Shown here: piece by piece, positions 43,463 to 51,754 of the stretch
Layout: every line of letters starts with the position of its first letter
Numbering within the stretch: position 1 is the first letter of the stretch
Assembly (NCBI GenBank): GCA_041495845.1
Contig: JBGQDM010000004.1
Span: 7,690 to 71,689 of the forward strand
DNA: 64,000 bases
DNA from: JBGQDM01 sp041495845
GTDB lineage: Bacteria; Acidobacteriota; Terriglobia; Terriglobales; Acidobacteriaceae
Direction: 5' to 3'
Notes under the pieces: generated by a model
The model's input: only the letters and a program-made list of their open reading frames with translations
Told to the model about the DNA's origin: nothing
Database searches by the model: none
Position numbers and translations under genes: made by a program

Positions 43463-43882
43463 ATGAGTCCAATTGTCTATCTGACACGCAAGGCAGAATT
43501 TTCCGCCTCGCACTCGTATCACAACCCGCAGTTCAGCGCCGAAGAGAACCAGCGCATCTTTGGCAAATGCAACAATCCCAACGGCCATGGCCACAACTAC
43601 TTGCTCGAGGTCACGGTGAAGGGCAGGGTGGACGAGCGCACCGGCTTCGTCGTGGACCTGAAACAGTTGAAGGAAACCATGCACCGTGAAGTGCTGGATG
43701 CACTCGACCATCGCTTCCTCAACAAAGAAATTCCAGAGTTCTTGCAGCAGATTCCGACCACCGAAAACCTGGCCATCGTCATTTGGCAGCGCTTGCAGCC
43801 AAAGCTAACGGCGGCGCAACTGCACCGGGTGCGGGTGTACGAAACGGTGGACCTGTTCGTGGATTTCTACGGAGAAGCATGA
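43463..43882 (+). CDS. 6-pyruvoyl/6-carboxy-tetrahydropterin synthase family protein (first copy)
   Basis: The 139-residue protein has the zinc site (HSYHN, KCNNPNGHGHNY), the catalytic Cys in KCNNP and the ETVDLFVDFYG end segment with the active-site Glu. It would convert 7,8-dihydroneopterin triphosphate either to 6-carboxy-tetrahydropterin (queuosine/archaeosine route) or to 6-pyruvoyl-tetrahydropterin. It overlaps the second copy by four bases (ATGA). Both and folE form a tight operon. Confidence 0.85.
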   Translation: MSPIVYLTRKAEFSASHSYHNPQFSAEENQRIFGKCNNPNGHGHNYLLEVTVKGRVDERTGFVVDLKQLKETMHREVLDALDHRFLNKEIPEFLQQIPTTENLAIVIWQRLQPKLTAAQLHRVRVYETVDLFVDFYGEA

Positions 43883-44301
43883 AGGCGCATCTTACCCGGC
43901 GGTATAGGTTTTCCGCGTCGCACCGGTTGCATGCAGCGGGTTTGAGTGACGACGAGAACCGCGACACCTACGGCAAGTGCAACAATCCGTTTGGGCATGG
44001 GCACAACTACGCGCTGGAAGTCACGGTCAGCGGGCAAGTCGATCGCCAGACCGGCATGGTATGCAACCTGGTGGATTTGGATGGATTTATGCGCGGCGAA
44101 GTGCTGCAGCGGTACCACCTGGAGAATTTGAATACGCTGCCGGAATTTTCTGCCAGTGTTCCCACCACAGAAAACCTGTGCCTGGAGATTTACCGTATGG
44201 TGAAGCAGGGATTTGGCCGGGCGCACCTGGAGAAAGTCCGGCTGGAAGAAACGATGATGAATTCGTTCGAGTATTGCGGTGAAGCCCAGCCGCGGCGTTA
44301 A
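43879..44301 (+). CDS. 6-pyruvoyl/6-carboxy-tetrahydropterin synthase family protein (second copy)
   Basis: The 140-residue protein is a diverged tandem paralogue of the preceding gene. It keeps ASHRLHAAG, KCNNPFGHGHNY with the catalytic Cys, and an end motif LEETMMNSFEYCG. The Glu/Tyr pattern differs from the first copy (VYETVDLFVDFYG). Possibly one copy serves queuosine and the other tetrahydrobiopterin-type synthesis. Its ATG overlaps the first copy's stop. A stop TAA overlaps an ATG of the folE leader. Confidence 0.85.
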   Translation: MKAHLTRRYRFSASHRLHAAGLSDDENRDTYGKCNNPFGHGHNYALEVTVSGQVDRQTGMVCNLVDLDGFMRGEVLQRYHLENLNTLPEFSASVPTTENLCLEIYRMVKQGFGRAHLEKVRLEETMMNSFEYCGEAQPRR

Positions 44302-44318
44302 TGCCGGAAGGAGTAATC

Positions 44319-44921
44319 ATGCCAGTGACCAGCCATCCCCCGACCCTGACCAGCGCCAGCTATGAAGAGTTGGTGCGTGAGATGCTCATCCGTCTTGGCG
44401 AGAAGCCGGACCGCGAGGGGCTGCAGGAGACGCCGGAGCGGGTGAAACGCTCCATGGAGTGGTTGACGCGAGGCTACAAGGAAGACCCGGAGAAACTGCT
44501 CAAAGGCGCGCTCTTCACCGTGAACTATGACGAGATGGTGATCGTGAAGGACATCGAGATGTTCAGCTTGTGCGAACACCACATGCTGCCGTTCTTCGGG
44601 AAAGTGCACGTCGCCTATATTCCGAAGGGTCGGGTCATGGGGTTGAGCAAGATTCCGCGGCTGGTGGAAATCTTTTCGCGGCGGTTGCAGATTCAGGAAC
44701 GCTTGACCACGGAAATTGCGGAAACCATCCAGCGCGTGATCGAACCCCAGGGTGTGGGTGTGGTGGTGGAGGCGCGGCACCTCTGCATGATGATGCGCGG
44801 CGTGGAGAAACAACATTCCGCGGCGGTGACGTCGTCCATGTTGGGCTGCTTCCGCGAGGAACAGGAAACACGCAACGAATTCCTGTCGCTCATCCGCGTG
44901 CGCAGCGCCAACGGGGTGTAG
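44319..44921 (+). CDS. folE: GTP cyclohydrolase I
   Basis: The 200-residue enzyme opens GTP to form 7,8-dihydroneopterin triphosphate, the substrate of the two synthases just upstream. Zinc ligands are in SLCEHHMLPFFG (Cys, His) and the second Cys in RHLCMMMRG. GGAAGGAG six bases before the ATG at 44319 sets the start; the ATG at 44301 overlapping the upstream stop is the alternative. The order synthase-synthase-cyclohydrolase suggests dedicated pterin production. Confidence 0.95.
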   Translation: MPVTSHPPTLTSASYEELVREMLIRLGEKPDREGLQETPERVKRSMEWLTRGYKEDPEKLLKGALFTVNYDEMVIVKDIEMFSLCEHHMLPFFGKVHVAYIPKGRVMGLSKIPRLVEIFSRRLQIQERLTTEIAETIQRVIEPQGVGVVVEARHLCMMMRGVEKQHSAAVTSSMLGCFREEQETRNEFLSLIRVRSANGV

Positions 44922-44924
44922 CGC

Positions 44925-45617
44925 CTACCAGGTTCCGTAACGATAACGGCCCCGCCGTTCGGGCAGCAGCTTGATCAGGACCACACCGATCAGAAAGCCT
45001 CCAACGTGTGCCCAGAAGGCGACACCGCCTCCGCCCTGCCGGGCCTGCACCAGGCTGGAAGCCGCACCGCTGAGAAATTGCAGCGCAAACCAGTACCCCA
45101 GCACCACCCACGCCGGCAGCGTCCACACCACCAGCATATAGACCAGCACGCGGGCCCGGGGATAGAGCAGCAGGTAAGCGCCCATGATCCCGGCAATGGC
45201 GCCGCTGGCGCCTAGAGTGGGCACATGCGATGCGGTGTTGAGCGCCACGTGGAACAACCCGGCTCCGATGCCGCACAGCAAATAAAAGAGCAAGTAGACG
45301 GAGTGCCCCAGGTAGTCTTCAATGTTGTCGCCGAAAATCCAGAGCACCCAGACGTTGCCCAACACATGCCAGAATCCGCCGTGCAGGAACATGGAAGTAA
45401 AGAGGGGAACGAGGGCGTCCGCCAGAGAAAAATCCCCGCGGCCGGCGAGCGCGGCAGTGACATGGGACGGAACAACGGCAAATTGCTCCACCAAGGCGGA
45501 CAGTGCCGAGGGCGTCAGCAGTGCCTCGAAGGCATAAAGGGCAAGGTTAAGCGCGATCAGGGTGTAGGTGACAAAAGGAGTGCTGAAACGCGGCTGATCG
45601 TCTCGAATGGGTATCAT
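44925..45617 (-). CDS. rhomboid family intramembrane serine protease
   Basis: The 230-residue protein has six or seven membrane segments and the catalytic dyad Ser138 (LGASGAIAG) and His204 (WAHVGG). HGGFWHVLGNVWVLWIFG in loop 1 is also typical. It would cleave membrane-anchored substrates; the target is unknown. The start at 45617 begins MIPIRDDQ. It converges with folE, separated by three bases. Confidence 0.88.
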   Translation of the reverse strand: MIPIRDDQPRFSTPFVTYTLIALNLALYAFEALLTPSALSALVEQFAVVPSHVTAALAGRGDFSLADALVPLFTSMFLHGGFWHVLGNVWVLWIFGDNIEDYLGHSVYLLFYLLCGIGAGLFHVALNTASHVPTLGASGAIAGIMGAYLLLYPRARVLVYMLVVWTLPAWVVLGYWFALQFLSGAASSLVQARQGGGGVAFWAHVGGFLIGVVLIKLLPERRGRYRYGTW

Positions 45618-45712
45618 GGAAGAAGCGGCGGCCCGGTAAGGAATCTTCGCACACCGGACGAGGCTGCGCCAGCGTAGGGTCGCCGGCCGCAAGACATGAA
45701 GAGGGAAGCGGA

Positions 45713-46609
45713 ATGAATGGCGCATTGATTATCGACAAGCCGGCGGGATTGACCTCGCATGATGTGGTTAACCGGGTGCGGCGAATTATTGGGCAGCGGT
45801 CGGTGGGCCATCTGGGCACGCTCGACCCGCTGGCCACCGGCGTGCTCCCACTCTTGCTGGGCAACCTGACCCGCCTCTCCCAGTTCTACAGCGCCTCCGA
45901 GAAAGAATATGAAGGCGTAATGCGGCTGGGTTTTGCCACCACCACCTACGACGCCGCCGGCGAGCGCGTGGGAGAAATTCGCGTCGTGTCGGTGAGCCGG
46001 GAGCAACTGCTGGAAGCCTGTGCGCATTTCCGGGGCGTGATTGAACAGACGCCTCCAGCATTTTCGGCAAAGAAGATAGACGGCGTGCCCGCCTACAAGC
46101 TGGCGCGCAAAGATCGGCCGGTGGAGCTCAAGCCGGTGCAAGTCGAGATCAAAGAACTGGAGATCGGAGAGTTCGCCGATGACCGGATCCAGTTTCGGGC
46201 GCGCGTCTCCTCGGGGACCTATCTGCGCTCGGTGGCCCATGATCTCGGGGCGCGGCTGGGTTGCGGTGGTCACCTTGAGAGCCTGCGGCGGACGGCGGTG
46301 GCGGAATTCACCCTCGGCGACTCCCACACGCTGGACCGGCTGGCCGAAGCGGCAGCGCGTGACGAGGTGGACGACCTGCTGGTGCATCCGCGGAAGCTCC
46401 TGCCTGGGATGCCCAGTATCAGCGCCACCGAAGAGCAGGCGGCTCGCATCCGGAGCGGCCGTACCGTGAACCTGCCGGAAATGTCGCGGGCGCGTGAGGT
46501 GAAGGTGTTTGTCGGCCAGGGCGAACTGATCGCCGTCGCCACCCGCGTGGCCGGGACACTGTTCCACGCCAAGATCGTCCTGGCTGGGGAAGAGGCGCGG
46601 GTACGTTGA
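45713..46609 (+). CDS. truB: tRNA pseudouridine(55) synthase
   Basis: The 298-residue enzyme makes pseudouridine 55 in the T-loop of tRNA. The catalytic Asp38 lies in HLGTLDPLATGVLP, and the N-terminal LIIDKPAGLTSHDVV is the family start. The C-terminal part (about 240-298) is PUA-like. No rbfA or rpsO is adjacent, unlike in many genomes. Confidence 0.94.
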   Translation: MNGALIIDKPAGLTSHDVVNRVRRIIGQRSVGHLGTLDPLATGVLPLLLGNLTRLSQFYSASEKEYEGVMRLGFATTTYDAAGERVGEIRVVSVSREQLLEACAHFRGVIEQTPPAFSAKKIDGVPAYKLARKDRPVELKPVQVEIKELEIGEFADDRIQFRARVSSGTYLRSVAHDLGARLGCGGHLESLRRTAVAEFTLGDSHTLDRLAEAAARDEVDDLLVHPRKLLPGMPSISATEEQAARIRSGRTVNLPEMSRAREVKVFVGQGELIAVATRVAGTLFHAKIVLAGEEARVR

Positions 46610-46744
46610 GGGAATGGGGTGGGGCTTGGGGGGCGGCCGGCGGCAACGCCCATATACAATGTCCGATAAGAAGTATTCTGTAAACTACGAACTCCGTCCC
46701 AACCTCCTGCCCGCCCGCCGCCCATTGATGTATAACCGGAGGCC

Positions 46745-49222
46745 ATGCGTTCCAGACTTGTCGCTGCCCTGCTGTCCGCCCTGCTTCTAACCAGCCTCGT
46801 TGCCGCGCAATCCGCTCCGGACAAGAAACCCACCCTTGCGGCCCGCCTGGAGGGCTTGGAGGCGCACGACGGCTTCCTGACATGGTATTGGGACCAAGCC
46901 AAGGGCGAATTCCTGCTGCAGCTTTCCCACACCGCCATGGAGCGCGAGTTTCTCTACTTCACCGGTTTTGGCAGCGGCATCGGTTCGACCGAGCTATTCG
47001 CCGACCGGGGTACGATCGGCCACGGCGCCCTCTGCCGGTTTCAGCGCTCCGGGCCACGGGTGCTGGTGATCGAAGAAAACACCGCCTTCCGCGCCACCGA
47101 CGGCAACGCGGAGCTGAAACATTCCGTGGAATTCAGCTTTCCAGTTTCCGTAATCGCCGCGCTGCCCGTCGTAGCCGAGCAGGACGGGACGCTTCTGGTG
47201 AATGCCAACCCACTGGTGCTGCGCGACGCGGTGGATGTGCTGGGCCAACTGCAGCGGCCTACGCGCGCCGTGGGCGGCCAGTTGGTACGGGAGGTTGCCG
47301 CGGGTACTGCTTCGTGGCATCTCGACGAAGCGCGCAGCACGGTTGACTTGGAGCACACCCGGAGCTTTCCCCTCAATACCGAAGTGGAGGCACTGCTCAC
47401 CTTTGCCACCGACGGCGAGCAAGACTTGAATCAGCCCAACCCGCATGCGCTCACGTTGCGCGAGCATCATTCGTTCACCGCGCTCCCGGCCGCCGGCTAT
47501 CAACCGCGCGAACGCGATGTGCGCGTCGGGTTCTTCGGTGTGACCTTCGAGGATTTTGCCCAACCCTTCGATCGCCAACTCTCACGCACCGTGATCGACC
47601 GCTGGCGCCTGCGTAAGAAAAACCCGGATGCGGTGGTGAGTGAGCCGGTGGAGCCGATTACGTTCTATCTGGATCGCGCCATGCCCGAGCCGGTGCGTTC
47701 CGCGGCACGACGCGGCGCGCTGTGGTGGAACTTGGCTTTCGAGCAGGCGGGGTTCAAGAATGCGCTGCGCATTGAAGATCTGCCCGAGGGTGCCGACCCG
47801 CTTGACGTGCGCTATCCAACCATCCAATGGACCAATCGCAGCGGCCGCGGATGGTCGGTGGGCACGGTGCAGAGCGACCCCAGGACTGGAGAGATTCTGC
47901 ATGCCGTGGTGCAACTCGACTCTCATCGTTTCCGTACCGCTGGAAATTTGTGGCATGCCATGGTTCCCTCCGGGCGCGGAGGCACAGAAGCAGGTCTGGA
48001 TGCCTTCGCCGGCTTCGACTTGCTCGACCCGGAACTCGATGCCGAACAAGTGATGCTGAATCGCATGGCGCTGCTCACGTGTCACGAGATGGGCCACGTG
48101 CTCGGCCTCGATCACAATTTTGTTGCCAGCACTTTCGGCCGCGGCTCGGTGATGGATTATTTCGCGCCGCGGGTAAAGCTGCGCGCCGATGGCAGCGCCG
48201 ATCTTTCCGACGCCTACATGCAGGGTACGGGCAGCTACGACCGCTTCGCCATCGAGTGGGGCTACAGCGAAGGTGCGCCCAGCGCAAGTTGGGAGCAGGA
48301 ACACACGCGCCTGCACGGCATTGTGAGCAAGGCCATCGCCGCCGGGATTACCTGGGGTAATTACGACGACCCGCGTTGGAATGCCTACGATGATGGTCCC
48401 GACCCGGTGACCTGGCTGCGGGAGACTCTGCCGGTCCGTGATGCGCTGCTGTCTCGCTATGGGGCGCATCTGCTCCGTCCGGACGAGCCCGCCTCACTGC
48501 TGGCGTCGCGCTTTGCTTTGGTTTACTTGTTTCATCGCTACGCGTTGGCGGCGGCCATCAACACCATCGGCAGCGCCAAGGTTCCGTTGAGTCTGGCCGG
48601 AGACGGTCAAAAGCCGCTCCTGCCTTGGCCGCCGGAGAGTCAGCGCGAGGCACTGCGGCTGGCGCTCGGTGCTCTGCGTCCAGAGAAATTGCAAATCGCT
48701 CCCGACCTCTGGCGGCAACTGGTGCCAAGAGAGAATTCAGAAAACGATCCGGAGCGGTTCCCTTCTTCCGCAGGATACCTATTCAGCCCGCAAGACGCAG
48801 CCCGTGCGGTCAGCGACGTTGTGCTCGGTGGGTTGCTGGACGCTTCACGGATGGCGCGCTTGAAAGTGATGGAAGCTGAGGTTCCAGACGCGGTTACAGC
48901 GCGCGAAGTAATCACGAATCTGGTGCAGGCGGTTTTCTTCAACGCCAACCGGAACGCTGGCGAGCGCGAGCTGGCGGCAGTGGTCCAGACCGAAGCTGCG
49001 GAACGCTTGATGCTGCTGGCCGCCAATCGTGAAGCCACGCCAGAGGTCCAGGCAGCGGCGCTAGCCGGAGTGCGGCAAGCGCGAGCGGCGCTGCGCACGC
49101 AAGCCGTGGCCGGCTCGAGCACGCAGCGACTGCAGGATGAAATCGACCGCTTCCTGCGCGATCCCCGGCAGAACGCTCCGCATCCGCGGGGAAGCAATGC
49201 ACCTGCGGGCCCCCCGACTTAG
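46745..49222 (+). CDS. large secreted zinc metalloprotease (DUF5117/DUF4953 type)
   Basis: The 825-residue protein has a signal peptide (about 1-22) after GGAGG. The zinc site is HEMGHVLGLDH (His447, Glu448, His451, His457), the HExxHxxGxxH pattern of metzincins. It is preceded by long beta-rich segments (30-400) typical of DUF5117, and the region after the zinc site matches DUF4953. Such proteins are widespread in Acidobacteriota and Bacteroidota, with unknown targets. A -10-like TATACA lies at 46653. The 3' end overlaps no gene. Confidence 0.86.
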   Translation: MRSRLVAALLSALLLTSLVAAQSAPDKKPTLAARLEGLEAHDGFLTWYWDQAKGEFLLQLSHTAMEREFLYFTGFGSGIGSTELFADRGTIGHGALCRFQRSGPRVLVIEENTAFRATDGNAELKHSVEFSFPVSVIAALPVVAEQDGTLLVNANPLVLRDAVDVLGQLQRPTRAVGGQLVREVAAGTASWHLDEARSTVDLEHTRSFPLNTEVEALLTFATDGEQDLNQPNPHALTLREHHSFTALPAAGYQPRERDVRVGFFGVTFEDFAQPFDRQLSRTVIDRWRLRKKNPDAVVSEPVEPITFYLDRAMPEPVRSAARRGALWWNLAFEQAGFKNALRIEDLPEGADPLDVRYPTIQWTNRSGRGWSVGTVQSDPRTGEILHAVVQLDSHRFRTAGNLWHAMVPSGRGGTEAGLDAFAGFDLLDPELDAEQVMLNRMALLTCHEMGHVLGLDHNFVASTFGRGSVMDYFAPRVKLRADGSADLSDAYMQGTGSYDRFAIEWGYSEGAPSASWEQEHTRLHGIVSKAIAAGITWGNYDDPRWNAYDDGPDPVTWLRETLPVRDALLSRYGAHLLRPDEPASLLASRFALVYLFHRYALAAAINTIGSAKVPLSLAGDGQKPLLPWPPESQREALRLALGALRPEKLQIAPDLWRQLVPRENSENDPERFPSSAGYLFSPQDAARAVSDVVLGGLLDASRMARLKVMEAEVPDAVTAREVITNLVQAVFFNANRNAGERELAAVVQTEAAERLMLLAANREATPEVQAAALAGVRQARAALRTQAVAGSSTQRLQDEIDRFLRDPRQNAPHPRGSNAPAGPPT

Positions 49223-49271
49223 GAAGGCGTATCTCAGCAACGTGGTGACACTGTCTACGGAAGCGGGGGCG

Positions 49272-50036
49272 ATGACGACCGAAAAGCATAGCGTCGGGAC
49301 CGTTGCTGCCGTAGCCTGCATTGCCTTTGTGATCGCCGATCTCTCCCACGAGGTTCTTGGCCACGGCGTGATGGCCTACCTGCTCGGAGCCCAACATCTT
49401 CGCCTTTCGTCTACCTATCTCAATTCGGATATCAACAGCAAGCTGGTGCAAGCTGCCGGCACGTTGGCCAATCTGCTGGAGGGCGCGCTGGCATGGCTTC
49501 TGTTCCGCCGGAGATCGCGCAACCTTCATTGGCGGTACTTCCTTTGGCTCCTGATCGCGTTCAATCTTCTCGATGGAACAGGTTACTTCCTGTTCTCGGC
49601 AGTCTCGAACTCCGGCGATTGGGCTGAGATCATCAAGAGCCTGCCCTATACCAATGCCGTGCGGATTGCGATGGGGATGGTTGGCGCAGCCGGATACTTC
49701 CTGTCTGCTCGTCTCTGCGCGTACGCGCTGATTCCTTTTTCGGAAAAGCTGGAAGACCTGACGCTGCTGCCGTACTGGATCGTCCTCGTTGTCAATTGCG
49801 CTGCTGCCGCCCTGAACCCACTGGGCATCAGATACGTGTTGATTTCAGCGCTTCCCGCGACGGCGGGCGCCAACGCTGCGCTCGTGATGATCCCGAGATG
49901 GACGAGACGACTGCAAGCGGGGAACGAACCGAAGTTGCTGATCTCGAGGAATCGCGGGCTGGTAGCCGTGGGTGTGCTGGTCGTAGCGGTGTTCGTGTTC
50001 GTGATTGGGCGCGGGATCAGCTGGAGTCGTTACTAG
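49272..50036 (+). CDS. integral membrane protein with an HExxxH-type site (M50-like)
   Basis: The 254-residue protein has six or so membrane segments. The N-terminal helix contains LSHEVLGHG (His26, Glu27, His31), and NLLDGTGYF in a later helix is reminiscent of the LDG motif of S2P proteases. The zinc motif HEVLGH is HExxxH rather than the canonical HExxH, so protease activity is uncertain. The ATG is preceded by the tail of the upstream gene by 49 bases. It may be cotranscribed with the preceding metalloprotease. Confidence 0.55.
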   Translation: MTTEKHSVGTVAAVACIAFVIADLSHEVLGHGVMAYLLGAQHLRLSSTYLNSDINSKLVQAAGTLANLLEGALAWLLFRRRSRNLHWRYFLWLLIAFNLLDGTGYFLFSAVSNSGDWAEIIKSLPYTNAVRIAMGMVGAAGYFLSARLCAYALIPFSEKLEDLTLLPYWIVLVVNCAAAALNPLGIRYVLISALPATAGANAALVMIPRWTRRLQAGNEPKLLISRNRGLVAVGVLVVAVFVFVIGRGISWSRY

Positions 50037-50079
50037 GCCTTGGCGCTTTTCCAGGGTCTGAGGCGCTTCGGCCCGCGCT

Positions 50080-50727
50080 CTAATCATGCTTGTGTTCCTG
50101 GGAACTGGTGTTTGACGAACCGTGGCCCGCAGGGACCACGATGATCAGCGCTTGGGCGGTGCCGGGAGCGACAATGTACGGAACTCCGTTGCCGGCCTCC
50201 GATCCCAAGTCTTTCGCGGTGATATACGGGGCTGGGAACATGAGGTGTCCGGGAAAGTGGATGATTTTCTTCTGACTCGGATCGAAAACATAGTTTGAAT
50301 CAGACAGCATGTAGATGATCCCCGGCTTGCGCGACGCCTTGAACCTGCCTGACTTGTACCCCGCCTCAATCTCCTTCTGGATTTGTTCATCGGACCGGCC
50401 CTTGGCCCGTTCCGCTTCCAGGTACATTCGCGCTCGCAACGTAGTGTTGCTGGTCTCGCGATCGAAACACTCAGGCTCCATGCTCGTGGGATACTCTCGC
50501 TCCACCAGGCAAGTAAACCCGTTGTTCCCCTCGCGGGCTTTGACATATCCGGTACGGCTGAGCACGTAGACGGTGGCGTGCTGCGAGACCGCTGGCGGCG
50601 CAGCAGAGAGCGCCAATTGGATTTGCACCTCCGGCGGGGTCGAGGCATCGACATGATCGATCGATGCAGGATTTTGCGCGGCGCATAGCGCCGTGCCGGC
50701 AACCAGCAAGAGCAGGAACCGTTTCAT
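50080..50727 (-). CDS. secreted hypothetical protein
   Basis: The 215-residue protein starts MKRFLLLLVAGTALCAAQ, a signal peptide; AGGAGA precedes the ATG. A segment CLVEREYPTSMEPECFD has two cysteines that may pair. The rest (RPGIIYMLSDSNYVFDP-like, FPGHLMFPAPYITAKDLG, ending GHGSSNTSSQEHKHD) is beta-rich, and a histidine-rich tail is present. The family is not recognised. It converges with the M50-like gene. Confidence 0.65.
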   Translation of the reverse strand: MKRFLLLLVAGTALCAAQNPASIDHVDASTPPEVQIQLALSAAPPAVSQHATVYVLSRTGYVKAREGNNGFTCLVEREYPTSMEPECFDRETSNTTLRARMYLEAERAKGRSDEQIQKEIEAGYKSGRFKASRKPGIIYMLSDSNYVFDPSQKKIIHFPGHLMFPAPYITAKDLGSEAGNGVPYIVAPGTAQALIIVVPAGHGSSNTSSQEHKHD

Positions 50728-50881
50728 GGGAGATCTCCTGAGCATGGAAGTGTCCTCTTCATGGGTGCAGCAAGGAGCGAAAAAAGTGTAATGCTTTGCC
50801 GCAGAAAAGCCAGGATCCAGACAAACAACGCGACGCGCCTGTTATGTGAGCCGGATCGGGCACTGGAGGAAGGAACAACTT

Positions 50882-50907
50882 GTGTGGCGCGGGCGCCCTC
50901 GCCACAC
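50882..50907. repeat. 26-bp near-perfect palindrome
   Basis: GTGTGGCG and CGCCACAC flank a GGGCGCCC core; only the bases next to the core fail to pair. It lies in the intergenic stretch 50728-50921, which holds no other recognisable gene. Its right half recurs inside metH (7496-7514) and near 9972. Confidence 0.6.
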
Positions 50908-50921
50908 GACCTGTTGCGGAG

Positions 50922-51239
50922 CTACGCCAGCGCGGAATCCAGCTCGCGTCGCAGGTCTGCCCGAAACTTGGCCAGCGCCTCCAGCCGCTCAGGGGTGGCC
51001 TCAACGATCTCGTCCTTCGCTTGAAAAACCTGGCGGCCGTTTTGCTCCACCAGCACGCCCATCGCTTCTCCCATGCGCCAGCCGGGTGTGCCCAGAATTT
51101 GCAGCCCGCCAATTCCAGGAACAAGCAAGGCGATGCAGCCATCGCGCACCACACCGATGCACTTGGGATAACGGTCGAAGGTCTGGAGTTCGAAACCGGC
51201 GACGTAGAGTTGCTGCAGTTGGGCCGCGGGATCAGGCAT
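50922..51239 (-). CDS. conserved hypothetical protein
   Basis: The 105-residue protein begins MPDPAAQLQQLYVAGFELQ and contains KCIGVVRDGCIALLVPG. The family is not recognised. It lies 15 bases after the DUF151 nuclease gene on the same strand, so it is probably the third gene of a miaB operon. Confidence 0.6.
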   Translation of the reverse strand: MPDPAAQLQQLYVAGFELQTFDRYPKCIGVVRDGCIALLVPGIGGLQILGTPGWRMGEAMGVLVEQNGRQVFQAKDEIVEATPERLEALAKFRADLRRELDSALA

Positions 51240-51254
51240 CAGGCTCGCGAGTGA

Positions 51255-51740
51255 CTACATCTTGTACTTCCCCAGATCATCGTCCCCCAGACCCTCCAGC
51301 CACTTGCGCAGTTCATCGTGGCCGGCGCGTTCCGAGGCGGAGCTGGCAACCTTGGAGCTCTTCAACACTTCATCATCCACAAAAATGGGGCAATCCATGC
51401 GCAGTGCCAATGCCAACGCGTCGGAGGGACGCGAGTCCACGCTGATAATCTGGCCGGCGCGTTCCATCCAGATGACGGCGTAGAACGTATCGTCGCGCAA
51501 TTCGGTGACCACCACTTTGTGGACGCGCGTGTCCAGCCCACTGAGCACGTTGCGGATGAGATCGTGGGTCATCGGCCGCGGCGTCGCCACCTTCTCAATC
51601 TCCAGCGCAATGGCGTTGGCTTCGTAGACGCCCACCCAGATGGGCAGCACGGTGTCGCTGGCCACATCCTTGAGCACCACGATGGGGATCTGAGAAACCG
51701 GATCCATCATCAGACCCCGGATTTTCATTTCAATTTCCAT
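51255..51740 (-). CDS. bifunctional nuclease family protein (DUF151)
   Basis: The 161-residue protein has the DUF151/BFN core: PIVVLKDVASDTVLPIWVGVYEANAIALEIE, TRPMTHDLI-like and the SVDSRPSDALALALRMDCPIFV segment. Plant and bacterial BFN proteins are reported to act as nucleases; the target here is unknown. GGAGGA precedes the ATG at 51740. It lies 15 bases downstream of miaB. Confidence 0.88.
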   Translation of the reverse strand: MEIEMKIRGLMMDPVSQIPIVVLKDVASDTVLPIWVGVYEANAIALEIEKVATPRPMTHDLIRNVLSGLDTRVHKVVVTELRDDTFYAVIWMERAGQIISVDSRPSDALALALRMDCPIFVDDEVLKSSKVASSASERAGHDELRKWLEGLGDDDLGKYKM

Positions 51741-51754
51741 CGTCGTCCTCCCGC

